NCBI RefSeq assembly: GCF_001905095.1
Contig: NZ_LWLS01000057.1
Coordinates: 97,217 to 161,216 of the forward strand
Direction of reading: 5' to 3'
Length of the DNA: 64,000 nucleotides
Origin: Micromonospora sp. CB01531
GTDB taxonomy: Bacteria; Actinomycetota; Actinomycetes; Mycobacteriales; Micromonosporaceae
This document shows positions 1-13,757 of the stretch, piece by piece. A program made the position numbers and the translations under genes. The notes under the pieces were generated by a model. It ran no database searches. It was not told where the DNA came from and saw nothing but the letters and a program-made list of their open reading frames with translations. Each line of letters begins with the position of its first letter. The first letter of the stretch is position 1.

Positions 1-1251
1 CGCCGACACGAACCAGGCCTCGAACGCGCTCGGCGGCAGGTAGACGCCGGCCGCGAGCATCGCGTGGAAGAACGCCTTGAACGCGGGCACCTGCTGGGTG
101 CGGGCGCTGTCGTAGTCGACCACGTCGGCGTCGGTGAAGAAGATCGAGAACATGTTGCCCGCGGTCGACAGGCGGTGCGGGACGCCGGCGGCGGCCAGCG
201 CATCGGTGGCGAGCTTGCCCACCACGGCGGCCGTCTCGTCCAGCTTCCGGTAGAGCGCGTCGTCGGCCAGCCGCAGCGTGGCCAGGCCGGCGGCGCACGC
301 CAGCGGGTTACCGGAGAGGGTGCCGGCCTGGTAGACCGGGCCGGCCGGCGCCAGCCTGGACATGACCTCCGCACGCCCGCCGAACGCCGCGGCGGGCAGT
401 CCGCCACCCATGACCTTCCCGTACGTCCACAGGTCGGCGTCGCTGGCGTCGAGGCCGTGCCAGCCGGCGCGGGAGACCCGGAACCCGGTCATCACCTCGT
501 CGACGATGAGCAGCGCGCCGTACGCGTGGGCGATCCGGGCGAGCTGCTGGTTGAAGCCGTCGCGCGGGGCGACCACGCCCATGTTGCCGGCGGCCGCCTC
601 GGTGATGATCGCCGCGATGTGCGGTCCCTCGGCGGCGAAGGCCTCCTCCACCGCACGGAGGTCGTTGTACGGCAGCACGATGGTGTCGCCGGCGGCCGCG
701 CCGGTCACGCCGGGCGAGTCGGGCAGGCCGAACGTGGCCACGCCGGAGCCCGCGGCGGCGAGCAGCGCGTCCGAGTGGCCGTGGTAGCAGCCGGCGAACT
801 TGATGATCTTCGCGCGGCCGGTGAAGCCGCGGGCCAGCCGGATCGCCGACATGGTCGCCTCGGTGCCCGAGTTGACCAGGCGGACCTGCTCGACCGGGGT
901 GCGGTTGACGATCTCCGCGGCCAGCTCGACCTCGCCCGGGGTCGGCGTGCCGAAGCTGGTGCCGTACGCGGCGGCCGCCTGCACCGCCTCGACCACCGCG
1001 GGGTGGGCGTGGCCGAGGACCAGCGGGCCCCAGGAGCAGACCAGGTCGACGTAGCGGCGGCCGTCGGCGTCGAAGAGCCAGGGACCCTCCCCCCGGACCA
1101 TGAAGCGCGGGGTGCCGCCGACGGCACGGAACGCGCGTACAGGGGAGTTCACCCCGCCGGGCACGATGGCCTTGGCGCGGTCGAACAGGGCCTCGGAGGC
1201 CGGCGCGTCGGCCGGGTAACGGCCGGATCCGGCGGAAATGGTCTCGGTCAC
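1..1251 (-). CDS. hemL: glutamate-1-semialdehyde 2,1-aminomutase (C-terminus cut by window edge)
   Basis: PLP-dependent enzyme that converts glutamate-1-semialdehyde to 5-aminolevulinate in the C5 pathway of tetrapyrrole synthesis (cytosol). The GTG at 1251 opens [20 protein letters not shown], and the family landmark [14 protein letters not shown] follows. The PLP lysine lies in [18 protein letters not shown] at about residue 279. The last visible residues ([16 protein letters not shown]) are the usual near-terminal segment, so only about 15-25 residues lie outside the window. An ATG at 1262 is out of frame and stops after four codons, which rules it out. It is divergent from the STAS gene at 1398. 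Confidence 0.95.
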   Translation of the reverse strand, partial: MTETISAGSGRYPADAPASEALFDRAKAIVPGGVNSPVRAFRAVGGTPRFMVRGEGPWLFDADGRRYVDLVCSWGPLVLGHAHPAVVEAVQAAAAYGTSFGTPTPGEVELAAEIVNRTPVEQVRLVNSGTEATMSAIRLARGFTGRAKIIKFAGCYHGHSDALLAAAGSGVATFGLPDSPGVTGAAAGDTIVLPYNDLRAVEEAFAAEGPHIAAIITEAAAGNMGVVAPRDGFNQQLARIAHAYGALLIVDEVMTGFRVSRAGWHGLDASDADLWTYGKVMGGGLPAAAFGGRAEVMSRLAPAGPVYQAGTLSGNPLACAAGLATLRLADDALYRKLDETAAVVGKLATDALAAAGVPHRLSTAGNMFSIFFTDADVVDYDSARTQQVPAFKAFFHAMLAAGVYLPPSAFEAWFVSA

Positions 1252-1385
1252 GATGCCGCCATTGTGTCAGCGTCGGGCGGCTGATCAGCAGCCACCCCGC
1301 ACGGGGGGTTACCGGGCTCACGCCGTCCGTCCGGCCGAGATCGACAGCAGGGGTGCCTCGACGGGCCGGGCGACCGAGATCGCGA

Positions 1386-1391
1386 TAGGCT
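1386..1391 (+). promoter_or_regulatory. -10 box for leaderless STAS gene
   Basis: TAGGCT lies 6 bases before the GTG at 1398, and there is no Shine-Dalgarno. This is the geometry of a leaderless actinobacterial transcript and supports the GTG as both first base and start codon. Confidence 0.5.
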
Positions 1392-1397
1392 AACCGG

Positions 1398-1730
1398 GTG
1401 GATCGTGCCGAACTGTCCATCGCGATACACCGGTCGGGCGACGAAGCTGTGCTTCGCCTCGCTGGTGAGATCGACATGCTCACGGCCGCCCAGCTGTCGA
1501 CTGTCGTCAATGAGGTGCTGACCGATGCGCCGCCGCGCATCGTGCTCGACCTCGGCGGGGTGACCTTCTGCGACTCGCAGGGGCTCGGCACGCTGGTGGT
1601 GCTGAGCCGCAAGGCCAGCCACGCGCAGAGCCTCCTGGTGCTCAGCAACGTCGGCGACTTCCTCCTGCGCGTCCTGGACATCACTGGCCTCCGCTCGGCC
1701 CTGATGATCCGCAACGAAACCGCCCCCTGA
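1398..1730 (+). CDS. STAS-domain anti-sigma factor antagonist
   Basis: 110-residue single-domain protein of the SpoIIAA/RsbV type. Members bind an RsbW-like kinase and are switched off by serine phosphorylation. The sequence shows the STAS core VLRLAGEIDMLTAAQL (residues 18-33) and the phospho-site motif FCDSQGLGTL, with candidate Ser60. The start is GTG behind a leaderless -10 box. No kinase partner is adjacent. The closest RsbW-like domain is in the gene at 10022, so pairing with it is only an inference. The gene is convergent with the ABC permease and separated from it by a palindrome at 1748-1802. Confidence 0.88.
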   Translation: MDRAELSIAIHRSGDEAVLRLAGEIDMLTAAQLSTVVNEVLTDAPPRIVLDLGGVTFCDSQGLGTLVVLSRKASHAQSLLVLSNVGDFLLRVLDITGLRSALMIRNETAP

Positions 1731-1747
1731 CCCACCCGCGCGCCGGC

Positions 1748-1802
1748 GATCATGAGGTTGACGGCGATGTCGATCTCGCCAGGTGCCGCCAACCTCATGA
1801 TC
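1748..1802. repeat. intergenic palindrome between convergent genes
   Basis: GATCATGAGGTTG (1748-1760) and its exact complement CAACCTCATGATC (1790-1802) form a 13-bp perfect stem. It extends inward by four more pairs after one mismatch. The repeat lies between two gene ends, so a bidirectional terminator is the simplest role. It resembles the elements at 12106 and 33895. Confidence 0.7.
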
Positions 1803-1822
1803 AACCTGGTTGGCCTCGTGGG

Positions 1823-3415
1823 TCAGGTGACGGGGGTGTCGCGGCGGCGGAAGGCCGTGAGGCCGGCGAGCGCGAGCAGCAGCGCCACGAGGGCCAGCAC
1901 GTAGAGCGGGGTGGCGTTCCAGTGCTCCCGCAGCACCTGCGGGGTGTGGTTGAACGGGGAGAGGTCCAGCAGCCACCGGTCCAGCTTCAGCACGGCACCG
2001 AGCTGGCCGAGCAGCACGCAGACCGCGAGCACCGCCCAGGCCACCGAGGCGAGCCGGGGCAGCAGCCCGAAGAGCAGCACGGCGATCCCGGTCAGCACCC
2101 ACGCCGCCGGCACCTGGGCCAGCCCGGCGCCGACCATCCGGGGCAGCTCCGCCGGCACGTCGTGCACGCTCAGCCCGTAGGTCAGGCCGGTGGTGAAGCC
2201 GGTCACGGCGAGCACCACCACCGGCCCGAGCAGCGCGAACGCCACGTGGGACAGCAGCCAGGTCGAGCGGTGCACACCGGTCGCCAGCAGCGGCTCGGCC
2301 CGCCCGGCAGTCTCCTCCGCCCGCATCCGCAGGGCGGCCTGGACGCCGTACCCGGCCGCGGCCAGGCCGGCCAGGCTCAGCGTGGCGCCCAGGTAGGCGT
2401 CGGCCAGCCCCGAGGCACCGCCGATCCGGGCCATGATCTCCTCCAGCTGCGGGTTGCCCTCGACGGACCGGCCGGCGGCCTGCGCCGCCCCGCCGAGGAT
2501 CAACCCGAGCAGGCCGAAGCCGACCGACCACCAGAGGATCTGCCCGCGGTGCAGCCGCCAGGCCAGCCCGAACGATCCGGAGAGGGCCTGGCCGGCGGTG
2601 GCCGGCCCGAGCCGCGGCGGCAGCACCCCGGCCCCCAGGTCGCGGCGCACCGAGACCGGGTACGCGACCGCCGCGATCAGCACCGACGCGACCAGCGGTA
2701 GGGCCAGCACCCACCAGCGCTCCCCCTCGTACGGCCGCACCCGCGGCGCCCAGCCCAGCGGGGAGAGCCAGCTCGGCCAGTCGTGCGTGGCGGTGTCACC
2801 CAGCAGCCGGAGCCCGAAGGCGGCACCGAGCACCCCGATGGCGATGCCCCGCGCCCCGCCTGCCGTCTCGGTGAGCTGGGCGGCCAGCCCACCGATCGTG
2901 GCGAAGACGACGCCGGTCAGCGTGGCGGAGAGGCCGTACGCGTACGAGCCGGCCGCCGGCAGCCCGGTGGAGACCAGCCCGGCCGCGGTGAGCAGCCCGA
3001 GCAGCAGGTCGGCCGCGTACGTCACGAGCAGCGCGGCGGTCAGCCCGGCGTACCGGCCGAGCACCGTGCCGCCGAGCAGCTCCCGCCGGCCGGCCTCCTC
3101 CTCGGTGCGGGTGTGCCGGACGACGGTGAGCAGGCTGGCCAGCGCGATGATCACCAGCAGGAAGCCGGAGCGCTGGGCGGTCAGCGCGCCGACGCTGTCG
3201 CCGTACACCGGGCCGAGCAGCGCGACGATCGACGGGTTGCGGGCCGTGCCGGCGGCGTACGCGGCCCGGTCGGCGTCCGTCGGGAAGAGCTCGAAGAAGC
3301 TGGTCGCGTACGTCATCGGCAGGGCGGCGAGCAGCAGCACCCAGAGCGGGAGCAGGACGCGGTCCCGGCGCAGGATCAGCCGGGCCAGGTGACGGGTGCC
3401 GGTCAAGGTGTTCAT
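1823..3415 (-). CDS. ABC-2 type exporter permease, two-half membrane protein
   Basis: 530-residue integral membrane protein with about 12 hydrophobic segments arranged as two six-helix halves (roughly residues 20-290 and 295-525). This matches actinobacterial permeases annotated as exporters of polyketide antibiotics. It is the membrane part of an export pump; the substrate cannot be read from sequence. The ATG start overlaps the stop of the ATPase gene by four bases (ATGA, 3412-3415), so the two are translationally coupled and almost certainly form one transporter. Confidence 0.9.
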   Translation of the reverse strand: MNTLTGTRHLARLILRRDRVLLPLWVLLLAALPMTYATSFFELFPTDADRAAYAAGTARNPSIVALLGPVYGDSVGALTAQRSGFLLVIIALASLLTVVRHTRTEEEAGRRELLGGTVLGRYAGLTAALLVTYAADLLLGLLTAAGLVSTGLPAAGSYAYGLSATLTGVVFATIGGLAAQLTETAGGARGIAIGVLGAAFGLRLLGDTATHDWPSWLSPLGWAPRVRPYEGERWWVLALPLVASVLIAAVAYPVSVRRDLGAGVLPPRLGPATAGQALSGSFGLAWRLHRGQILWWSVGFGLLGLILGGAAQAAGRSVEGNPQLEEIMARIGGASGLADAYLGATLSLAGLAAAGYGVQAALRMRAEETAGRAEPLLATGVHRSTWLLSHVAFALLGPVVVLAVTGFTTGLTYGLSVHDVPAELPRMVGAGLAQVPAAWVLTGIAVLLFGLLPRLASVAWAVLAVCVLLGQLGAVLKLDRWLLDLSPFNHTPQVLREHWNATPLYVLALVALLLALAGLTAFRRRDTPVT

Positions 3416-4329
3416 CGGGTCGCCTCGGCAGGGGCCGGTTGGCCGGGGATCGCCTCGTAGTGCCGCAGGAACAGCTCCTCCAGCGTCGGCGGCTGGCTGA
3501 CCAGGCTGCGTACGCCCAGCTCGGTGAGCCGGCGCAGGGCGGTGTCCAGGGCGGCCGAGTCCACGTCGAAGCGCACCCGGTTGCCGTCCACCCGCAGGTC
3601 GTGCACACCTGGCAGGTCGGCCAGCCCGTCCAGTGGCGCGGCGACCTCGGCGTCGATCGCGGTGCGGTGCAGGTGGCGCAGCTCGCCGAGGGTGCCGGAC
3701 TCGACGGCGCGGCCGTTGCGGATGATCGTCACCCGGTCGCAGAGCGCCTCCACCTCGGCCAGGATGTGGCTGGAGAGCAGCACGGTGCGGCCGTCCTGCT
3801 TGGCCCGGCGGACCCAGTGCTGGAAGACCTCCTCCATGAGCGGGTCCAGCCCGGAGGTCGGCTCGTCGAGGATGAGCAGCTCGACGTCGGAGGCGAGCGC
3901 GGCCACCAGGCCCACCTTCTGCCGGTTGCCCTTGGAGTAGGCCCGGCCCTTCTTGCGCGGGTCCAGCTCGAAGGAGTCCAGCAGCTCGGCGCGGCGCTTC
4001 GGGTCCAGCCCGCCGCGCATCCGGCCGAGCAGGTCGATCACCTCGCCGCCGCTCAGGTTCGGCCAGAGGGTGACGTCACCGGGGACGTACGCGAGGCGGC
4101 GGTGCAGGGCGACGGCGTCCCGCCACGGGTCACCGCCGAGCAGCCGGACGGCTCCCGCGTCCGCCCGCAGCAGGCCGAGCAGCACGCGGATGGTGGTCGA
4201 CTTGCCGGCGCCGTTGGGGCCCAGGAAGCCGTGCACCTCCCCGGCGCGGACGGTCAGGTCGAGTCCGTCGAGTGCCCGGGTCCGGCCGAAATTCTTCACC
4301 AGGCCGGACACCTCAATTGGGGTTTCCAT
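3412..4329 (-). CDS. ABC transporter ATP-binding protein (drug exporter type)
   Basis: 305-residue ATPase that powers the downstream permease at the inner face of the membrane. Walker A is GPNGAGKST (37-45). The signature region is a degenerate YSKGNRQKV (132-140), as in DrrA-type exporters. Walker B with D-loop is [13 protein letters not shown] (152-164), and the H-loop is SSH (187-189). The LSGGE at about 93-97 lies too early to be the true signature. A family-typical C-terminal extension follows residue 215. It is divergent from the MarR-type gene at 4426, which probably regulates it. Confidence 0.93.
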   Translation of the reverse strand: METPIEVSGLVKNFGRTRALDGLDLTVRAGEVHGFLGPNGAGKSTTIRVLLGLLRADAGAVRLLGGDPWRDAVALHRRLAYVPGDVTLWPNLSGGEVIDLLGRMRGGLDPKRRAELLDSFELDPRKKGRAYSKGNRQKVGLVAALASDVELLILDEPTSGLDPLMEEVFQHWVRRAKQDGRTVLLSSHILAEVEALCDRVTIIRNGRAVESGTLGELRHLHRTAIDAEVAAPLDGLADLPGVHDLRVDGNRVRFDVDSAALDTALRRLTELGVRSLVSQPPTLEELFLRHYEAIPGQPAPAEATR

Positions 4330-4354
4330 ACTTCGGAAGCTACGCTCGTTTCAG

Positions 4355-4403
4355 AAACTTGTGAAGACTGTGAGAGCTGGGGCACCATCGTCTTCACGAC
4401 TTT
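4355..4403. promoter_or_regulatory. candidate operator dyad between exporter and MarR-type gene
   Basis: GTGAAGAC (4361-4368) and GTCTTCAC (4390-4397) are exact inverted repeats about 29 bases apart. A weaker match extends outward to the T run. They fill the only intergenic space shared by the exporter operon and its divergent regulator, which suits a MarR/GbsR-type operator. No binding data exist. Confidence 0.45.
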
Positions 4404-4425
4404 TTAACGGGAGGAGCCACCGCCG

Positions 4426-4932
4426 ATGCTTGACGCCCACCGTCCGACCCGGAACGAGGAAGGGGTCCACCTCTTCGTCGAGCGGATGGCGATGGCCTTC
4501 GCGGACGTCGGCTTTCCCCGGATGGCCGCCCGGGTGCTCTTCACCGTGATGAGCGCGGACGGCCCGCTGACCGCCGGCGAGATCGGCGAGCGGCTCGGAG
4601 TCAGCGCGGCGGCGGTCTCCGGCGCGGTCCGCTACCTGACCCAGTTCGGCATGCTGGTCCGCGAGCCGGTCAAGGGCTCCCGGCGGGACCACTACCGGAT
4701 GCCGGACAACCCCTGGTACGAGGCCACCATCACCAAGACCGGCCTCTACAAGAACTTCATCGACATCGCCACCGGCGGCGTGGACGCGCTGCACGGGCGG
4801 GCCACCCCGGCCGGCGAGCGGGTGGCCGAGATGCTGGACTTCTTCGTCTTCGTACAGGAGGAGCTCGACACGCTCGGCGAACGGTGGCGCGCCCGGCGCG
4901 CCGCGGCGGGGCGCGGCGACCGGGCCGGCTGA
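4426..4932 (+). CDS. GbsR/MarR-family winged-helix regulator
   Basis: 168-residue DNA-binding protein. A winged helix spans about residues 35-95 (ARVLFTVMSADGPLTAGEIG, then ERLGVSAAAVSGAVRYLTQF), and a helical C-terminal dimerisation segment lies at about 125-165. It has a clear ribosome site (GGGAGGAG) about seven bases before the ATG. Position and family suggest that it represses the divergent ABC exporter in response to a ligand. The ligand is unknown. Confidence 0.88.
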   Translation: MLDAHRPTRNEEGVHLFVERMAMAFADVGFPRMAARVLFTVMSADGPLTAGEIGERLGVSAAAVSGAVRYLTQFGMLVREPVKGSRRDHYRMPDNPWYEATITKTGLYKNFIDIATGGVDALHGRATPAGERVAEMLDFFVFVQEELDTLGERWRARRAAAGRGDRAG

Positions 4933-4936
4933 CGGC

Positions 4937-5490
4937 TCAGCCGGGGTTGCCCCAGCGGGCCTGCTCCAGGATGTCCACCGCGCGCTCCCGGGCCCCCGGG
5001 CCGTCGTCCGCGCGCAGCAGCGTCGTCGCCTCGTCCACCGCGTCGGTGAGCACCCGCCACTGGGCGTCCCGCTCCCGCACCAGATCGGACTGGGCGGCGA
5101 GCTGCCGGGTCTTCACCCACAGCTCCACGAAGACCGACACCTTGGCGCGCAGCACCCAGGGGTCGAACGGCTTGGTCAGGTAGTCGACCGCGCCCACGGC
5201 GTAGCCGCGCAAAGCGAGCTGGGCGTCCTTGTCCGCCGCCGTGAGGAAGATGATCGGCACGTGCCGGGTCCGCTCCCGCCGCTTGATGTGGGTGGCGGTC
5301 TCGAAGCCGTCCATGTCGGGCATCTGCGCGTCGAGCAAAATCACCGCGAAGTCGTCGACGAGGAGCTGCTTCAGCGCCGCCTCGCCGCTCTCCACCGCGA
5401 CCGACTGCACCGGCAGCCCCTGGAGGATCGCCTCCAGGGCCATCAGGTTCTCCCGCCGGTCGTCCACCAGCAGCGCCTTGGCCGTCTGGG

Positions 5491-5494
<4 letters not shown>
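4937..5494 (-). CDS. response regulator, receiver domain with helical tail
   Basis: 185-residue CheY-like protein with acidic pair D11/D12, phospho-acceptor D55 in LLDAQMPDMDGF, switch Thr85 and Lys108 in YLTKPF. After about residue 125 there is only an alpha-helical, charged tail and no DNA-binding output domain. The GTG start overlaps the stop of the hybrid kinase by four bases (GTGA at 5491-5494). It is therefore the kinase's immediate co-translated partner, and probably a single-domain phosphorelay relay rather than a transcription factor. Confidence 0.9.
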
Positions 5495-9855
<4,361 letters not shown>

Positions 9856-10021
9856 CATTCCTCGCTCAGCTCGGGGCCAACCGGCTCGTGCCGACATCCC
9901 ACCATTCTGCCCGCGGTAGGTCGAGGTGACGACCAGCCGACCCGGCGCGCCTCCCTCGCTTGACGGAGTGGCGCGGCGGGGGCGCTTGGCACCGGGGACG
10001 GCGGCGGTGGAGGATACGAAG

Positions 10022-12088
10022 GTGTCAGCGGAGGCGGGGCCCGCGATGGACGGCGGCGCGGACGAGCAGGTCCGGCGTGTCCGGCTCCCCGCCGACCGGC
10101 GTACGCCCGCCGCGGCCCGGGCGCTGGTCCGGTCCGTCCTCGGCGAGGCGGACCTGGACGAACTGCTCAACGAGGCCCTGCTGCTCACCACGGAACTCAC
10201 CACCAACGCCATCGAGCACGCGCGCACCGAACTCGACATCGAGGTCGAAGCGGACAACGGGGGACTGACCGTCACGGTCACCGACTTCGCGTCCGGCCCG
10301 GTCGAGGAACTGATCGTCGGGGTACGCAACGTCAGCACCGAGATCGCCGAGGTGGCCGAGCGCGGGCGCGGCCTGCTGCTGGTGGACCACTTCGCCAGCC
10401 GGTGGGGCACCACCTACCTGCCCACCGGCAAGGGCGTCTGGTTCCGGCTCGACCGGCACGAGGTGGCGTCCGCCGCGCCACCGGCCGTGGCCGAGCACTA
10501 CACGGCGGCCACCTCGGGCGAAGCGACGGACAGCGCCCCGAGCGCCGCCGCGATGAGCGAGCTGATGCAGACCACCCCCGACCCGTACGCGGACGACCCG
10601 CTGCCGGAGTTCGCCAACGGGCTGCTGGCCCGGCTCGCCGAGATGGTGGGCGCGGCCGGCGGCGTGGTCCGGCTGGACCGGGGCGACGGGCAGGGCACCC
10701 AGGTGCTCGCCCGGTACGGCCGGCAGCCCCGGGCGGGCAACGAGCTGCTCCGGGTGCCGCTCGCCGTGCACCGGCCGTACGCCGGTGAGCTGGAGCTGGA
10801 CGCGGCGCCGTCGGCGTACGCCCGGCCGCTCGCGGTGCTGGCCGCCGAACGGCTCTCGCTACACCTGGAGAACGACCGGCTGCGCCGGGCGGACGTCCGC
10901 CGGTCGGCCTGGCTGACCTTCCTCGCCGAGGCGAGCGAGCTGCTCGCCCAGTCCCTCGACGTCGAGCTGACCATGGCGCTCATCCCGCAGCTGGTGGTGC
11001 CGCGGCTCGGCCAGTGGTGCGCGGTGCACACCACCGACGAGTGGGGGCGGCTGCGGCTCGCCGCGTGCAGCCACGCCGACGAGTCGGTGCTGCCGCAGCT
11101 GCACCGCGTGCTCGAGGAGACCGGACCGGACTCGATCCAGGCCCGGCTGCGGGAGGCGACCCGGAGCGCCGCGCAGGTGCCGCTCAGCGGGCCGATGGAG
11201 GGATTCGCCGTACCGCTGATCGCCCGCGGGCAACGGCTCGGCACCCTGGCCGTTGGCCGCCACCAGCGGCATCGGCACGACCCGGACGAGGTCTCGGTGC
11301 TGGAGGACGTGGCCCGCCGGGCCGCCCTCGCCATCGAGAACGCCCGCATCCACGCCGAGCGCCGACGGGTGGCCCAGACCCTCCAGCAGTCGCTGCTGCC
11401 GCCGGTGCTCCCGGTCGTCGAGGGCATCGGCTTCGCCGCCGAGTACGTCCCGACCGGCGACGATGCCGACGTCGGCGGCGACTTCTACGACGTGGTCCCG
11501 CTGCAGGACGGCCGGTGGCTGGTGGTCATCGGGGACGTCTCCGGCAAGGGCGTGCAGGCGGCGGCGGTGACCGGTCTGGTCCGGGACGTGATCCGGGTGC
11601 TGGTCGGCGACGGCAAGCCGCTGCCGGAGGTGCTGGGACGACTCAACGAGACGCTGGTGGAGCGCGGCAGCGGCCGGTACTGCACGCTGGCGCTGGCGGC
11701 GGTCGGGCCGGGTGAGGGCGGCCAGCTCGACGTGTCCCTGCACCTGGCCGGGCACGACCGCCCGGTACTGCTGCCCGGTGGCGGTGGGGCGGCTTTCGTC
11801 GGCACCGGCGGTACGGCGCTCGGGCTGCTCGACTCGATCACCACCCCGACGGCCGAGATCACCCTCGGCCGGGGTGACGCGCTGATCTTCTACACCGACG
11901 GGGTCACCGAGCGCCGGCGCGGCCGGGAGCTGTTCGGCACCGAACGGCTGCGCGAGTCGGCAGCCCCGCTGGCCGGCTACTCCGCCGACGTGGTCGCGGC
12001 CCGGCTGCGCGCCACGGCGATCGGCTTCTCCGTGGAGGCCCCCCGCGACGACATCGCCATCCTCGTCCTCCGCAACGACACCCTCTGA
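10022..12088 (+). CDS. RsbW-like ATPase / GAF / PP2C (SpoIIE) phosphatase fusion
   Basis: About 688 residues. The N-terminal HATPase_c_2 (RsbW-like) domain includes the N-box ELTTNAIEHA and glycine loop ERGRGLLLVDHF. A GAF domain and a linker helix (ARIHAERRRVAQTLQQSLLP) follow. The C-terminal SpoIIE/PP2C phosphatase has VGGDFYDVV, VIGDVSGKG, YTDGVTERR and RDDIAILVL, carrying the metal-binding aspartates. It should both phosphorylate and dephosphorylate STAS proteins in sigma-factor partner switching. The GTG at 10022 is chosen because GGAGG sits eight bases upstream. The frame stays open to a GTG at 9926, which would add 32 residues. Divergent from the hybrid kinase. Confidence 0.88.
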   Translation: MSAEAGPAMDGGADEQVRRVRLPADRRTPAAARALVRSVLGEADLDELLNEALLLTTELTTNAIEHARTELDIEVEADNGGLTVTVTDFASGPVEELIVGVRNVSTEIAEVAERGRGLLLVDHFASRWGTTYLPTGKGVWFRLDRHEVASAAPPAVAEHYTAATSGEATDSAPSAAAMSELMQTTPDPYADDPLPEFANGLLARLAEMVGAAGGVVRLDRGDGQGTQVLARYGRQPRAGNELLRVPLAVHRPYAGELELDAAPSAYARPLAVLAAERLSLHLENDRLRRADVRRSAWLTFLAEASELLAQSLDVELTMALIPQLVVPRLGQWCAVHTTDEWGRLRLAACSHADESVLPQLHRVLEETGPDSIQARLREATRSAAQVPLSGPMEGFAVPLIARGQRLGTLAVGRHQRHRHDPDEVSVLEDVARRAALAIENARIHAERRRVAQTLQQSLLPPVLPVVEGIGFAAEYVPTGDDADVGGDFYDVVPLQDGRWLVVIGDVSGKGVQAAAVTGLVRDVIRVLVGDGKPLPEVLGRLNETLVERGSGRYCTLALAAVGPGEGGQLDVSLHLAGHDRPVLLPGGGGAAFVGTGGTALGLLDSITTPTAEITLGRGDALIFYTDGVTERRRGRELFGTERLRESAAPLAGYSADVVAARLRATAIGFSVEAPRDDIAILVLRNDTL

Positions 12089-12105
12089 CCGCCGCCCCTG
12101 GCGGC

Positions 12106-12168
12106 GTTGACCAAGAGGTTTGCGTCCGGCGCGGGCCGCCGGATCCGGACGCAAACTCCTTGATCAAC
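12106..12168. terminator. long palindrome between convergent genes
   Basis: Arms 12106-12129 and 12145-12168 are 24-base inverted repeats with three mismatches. They share the core GTTTGCGTCCGG and flank a 15-base GC-rich loop. They lie between the 3' ends of the phosphatase and FAD-oxidoreductase genes, which suits a bidirectional terminator. The outer motif GTTGAtCAAG recurs in other gaps of this window. Confidence 0.6.
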
Positions 12169-12185
12169 GAGAGCGGGGCCGGGGG

Positions 12186-13658
12186 TCAGAGACCGCCGGG
12201 GAGGCGGCCGGGGGCCAGGCGGTGGTGGGGGTCGAGGTGCGCCTTCGCCGTGCGGAGGCGGGGCAGGGTGGGCAGCTCACCCCACAGATCGACGGCGCGG
12301 CGGACCGGGGCCGGGGCGGACACCACCACGCAGCGGCCCCGCCGGGCGAGAAGCACCCCACGGACGGCCGCGAGGATCGAGGCCACCCGGTCGGGGGCCA
12401 GCGAGCCGGGCAGCGCGGCGTGCACCGTGCCGACCCCGGCGGAGCCCCGGACCGGCACCGGGCTGCCGGCCGCGTCGCGCAGCGCGTAGACCGCCGCGTG
12501 CAGGTCGTTGATGGGCACCTCGATCTGCAGCGCGGTGTCGCCGGGGGCGAAGGGGTAGCGCCCCCACCACTCCGGCGCCGCGTGGCTGACGACCGCATCG
12601 CCGCCCAGCACCGCGGTGAGCCGCTTGGCCCGCTCCGCGACGTCCGCCGGGCCACCCTCCAGCAGTACCACCAGGCTGCCTACGGCGGCCGGCCGGGTGG
12701 CTCGCCCGGTCAGCGCCGGGTGGTCGGGTCGCCCGGCGACCGACGGGTGCGACGGGGAGACCCGCCGGCGCGGCAGCGGCACCGGTACGGGCAGGTCCAG
12801 CTCGACGGCCGCCGGGTCGAGCCGCGCGGCGAGCACCGCCCGGACCAGGTCGTGCACCTCCAGCGGGGTCCAGACCGGCCGGGACACCCAGACCCGGCTG
12901 GCCGGCGCGGCCTGCACCCGCAGGGTGGCCGAGACCAGCACGCCCAGGCCACCCTGCGAGCCGCAGAGCAGCCGGGCCACGTCCAGCCCCGGCAGGTCGC
13001 CCGTGCCGAAGATCGCCGCGGCACCGCCGCCCGGCCCGCCGGCGGGCGCCGCCGAGCCGCCCGCCCGGTCGCGAGCCGTCGGTGCCGCCCGGCCCAGCGA
13101 CGCCGTCCCGGATTCGCCGACGCTGACGAGTTCGCCGTCGGCGTCCAGGTAGCGCACCCCGACGAGTTGGGCGCACGGGCTGCCGTGCCGGAGCCGGAGC
13201 GGGCCGGCCTCGTCGGCGGCGAGCACCCCGCCCAGGGTCGCCCCCGGGGAGGGCGCGTCGACCGGGAGGCGCTGGCCGGTGCGGTCCAGGGTGGCCTGGA
13301 CCGCCCGGAGCGGGGTGCCGGCGCCGATCTCGGCCACCCCGGAGCCCTGCGGTTCGTGCCAGACCCCGGCGAGCCGGCCGGTGTCCAGCATGATGTCGAC
13401 CTGCGCCGGGGCGGCACCCCAGTCGATCTTCGTGCCGGCGCCGCGCGGCACCACCGTCAGATCGTGCGCGGCGGCCAGCCGCAACACCTCGGCGGCGGCG
13501 TGCGGGCCGCCCGGCACCGCCACCCAGCGGGCCGTCCGCCCGGCCACCTCGTCTGCCGGGCCGGCGAACCGGGCGAACGGCGGGCCGCAGATCTCGGCCA
13601 GGCGCCGGGTGATGTCGAGGGCTCCGGGACGATGGGTGGAACTCGCTGCAGCCGCCAT
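12186..13658 (-). CDS. FAD-linked oxidoreductase, GlcE/glycolate-oxidase-like
   Basis: 490-residue protein with an N-terminal FAD-binding type 4 (PCMH) domain. The pyrophosphate loop is VVPRGAGTKIDWG (about residues 63-75) and the flavin segment is PGATLGGVLAADEAGPLRLR. The C-terminal cap and final HRLAPGRLPGGL resemble glycolate oxidase subunit GlcE. Substrate is unknown. No GlcD or GlcF partner is adjacent, so a direct glycolate role is doubtful. ATG 13658 is preferred over 13667 or 13676 because TACGAT lies seven bases upstream (leaderless) and no ribosome site is present. A near-perfect LexA box covers this promoter. Confidence 0.82.
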   Translation of the reverse strand: MAAAASSTHRPGALDITRRLAEICGPPFARFAGPADEVAGRTARWVAVPGGPHAAAEVLRLAAAHDLTVVPRGAGTKIDWGAAPAQVDIMLDTGRLAGVWHEPQGSGVAEIGAGTPLRAVQATLDRTGQRLPVDAPSPGATLGGVLAADEAGPLRLRHGSPCAQLVGVRYLDADGELVSVGESGTASLGRAAPTARDRAGGSAAPAGGPGGGAAAIFGTGDLPGLDVARLLCGSQGGLGVLVSATLRVQAAPASRVWVSRPVWTPLEVHDLVRAVLAARLDPAAVELDLPVPVPLPRRRVSPSHPSVAGRPDHPALTGRATRPAAVGSLVVLLEGGPADVAERAKRLTAVLGGDAVVSHAAPEWWGRYPFAPGDTALQIEVPINDLHAAVYALRDAAGSPVPVRGSAGVGTVHAALPGSLAPDRVASILAAVRGVLLARRGRCVVVSAPAPVRRAVDLWGELPTLPRLRTAKAHLDPHHRLAPGRLPGGL

Positions 13659-13666
13659 GGCGGTCA

Positions 13667-13682
13667 TCGTACACATGTTCGA
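13667..13682. promoter_or_regulatory. LexA-like box over FAD-oxidoreductase promoter
   Basis: TCGTACACATGTTCGA matches the actinobacterial/Bacillus SOS box TCGAAC-N4-GTTCGA at 11 of 12 defined positions. It overlaps the minus-strand -10 box TACGAT (13666-13671). Confidence 0.5.
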
Positions 13683-13745
13683 AAGACTCGGCGGCAAGTT
13701 GCCGGATCCGACCGAGCGCAGGCCCGGAGCCGGGCGGCCGGCCGG

Positions 13746-13751
13746 TAACGT
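13746..13751 (+). promoter_or_regulatory. -10 box for leaderless oligopeptidase gene
   Basis: TAACGT lies six bases before the GTG at 13758 with no ribosome site, so the transcript probably starts at the start codon. Confidence 0.4.
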
Positions 13752-13757
13752 GACGCC

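Noticed and set aside
3504..4041. LSGGE in the exporter ATPase as its signature motif
   Set aside because: It lies before the helical domain at residues about 93-97. The positionally correct signature is YSKGNRQKV at 132-140.
9926..10021. Longer start (GTG 9926) for the RsbW-GAF-PP2C protein
   Set aside because: The frame is open, but GGAGG eight bases before GTG 10022 is much stronger. Kept only as an alternative.
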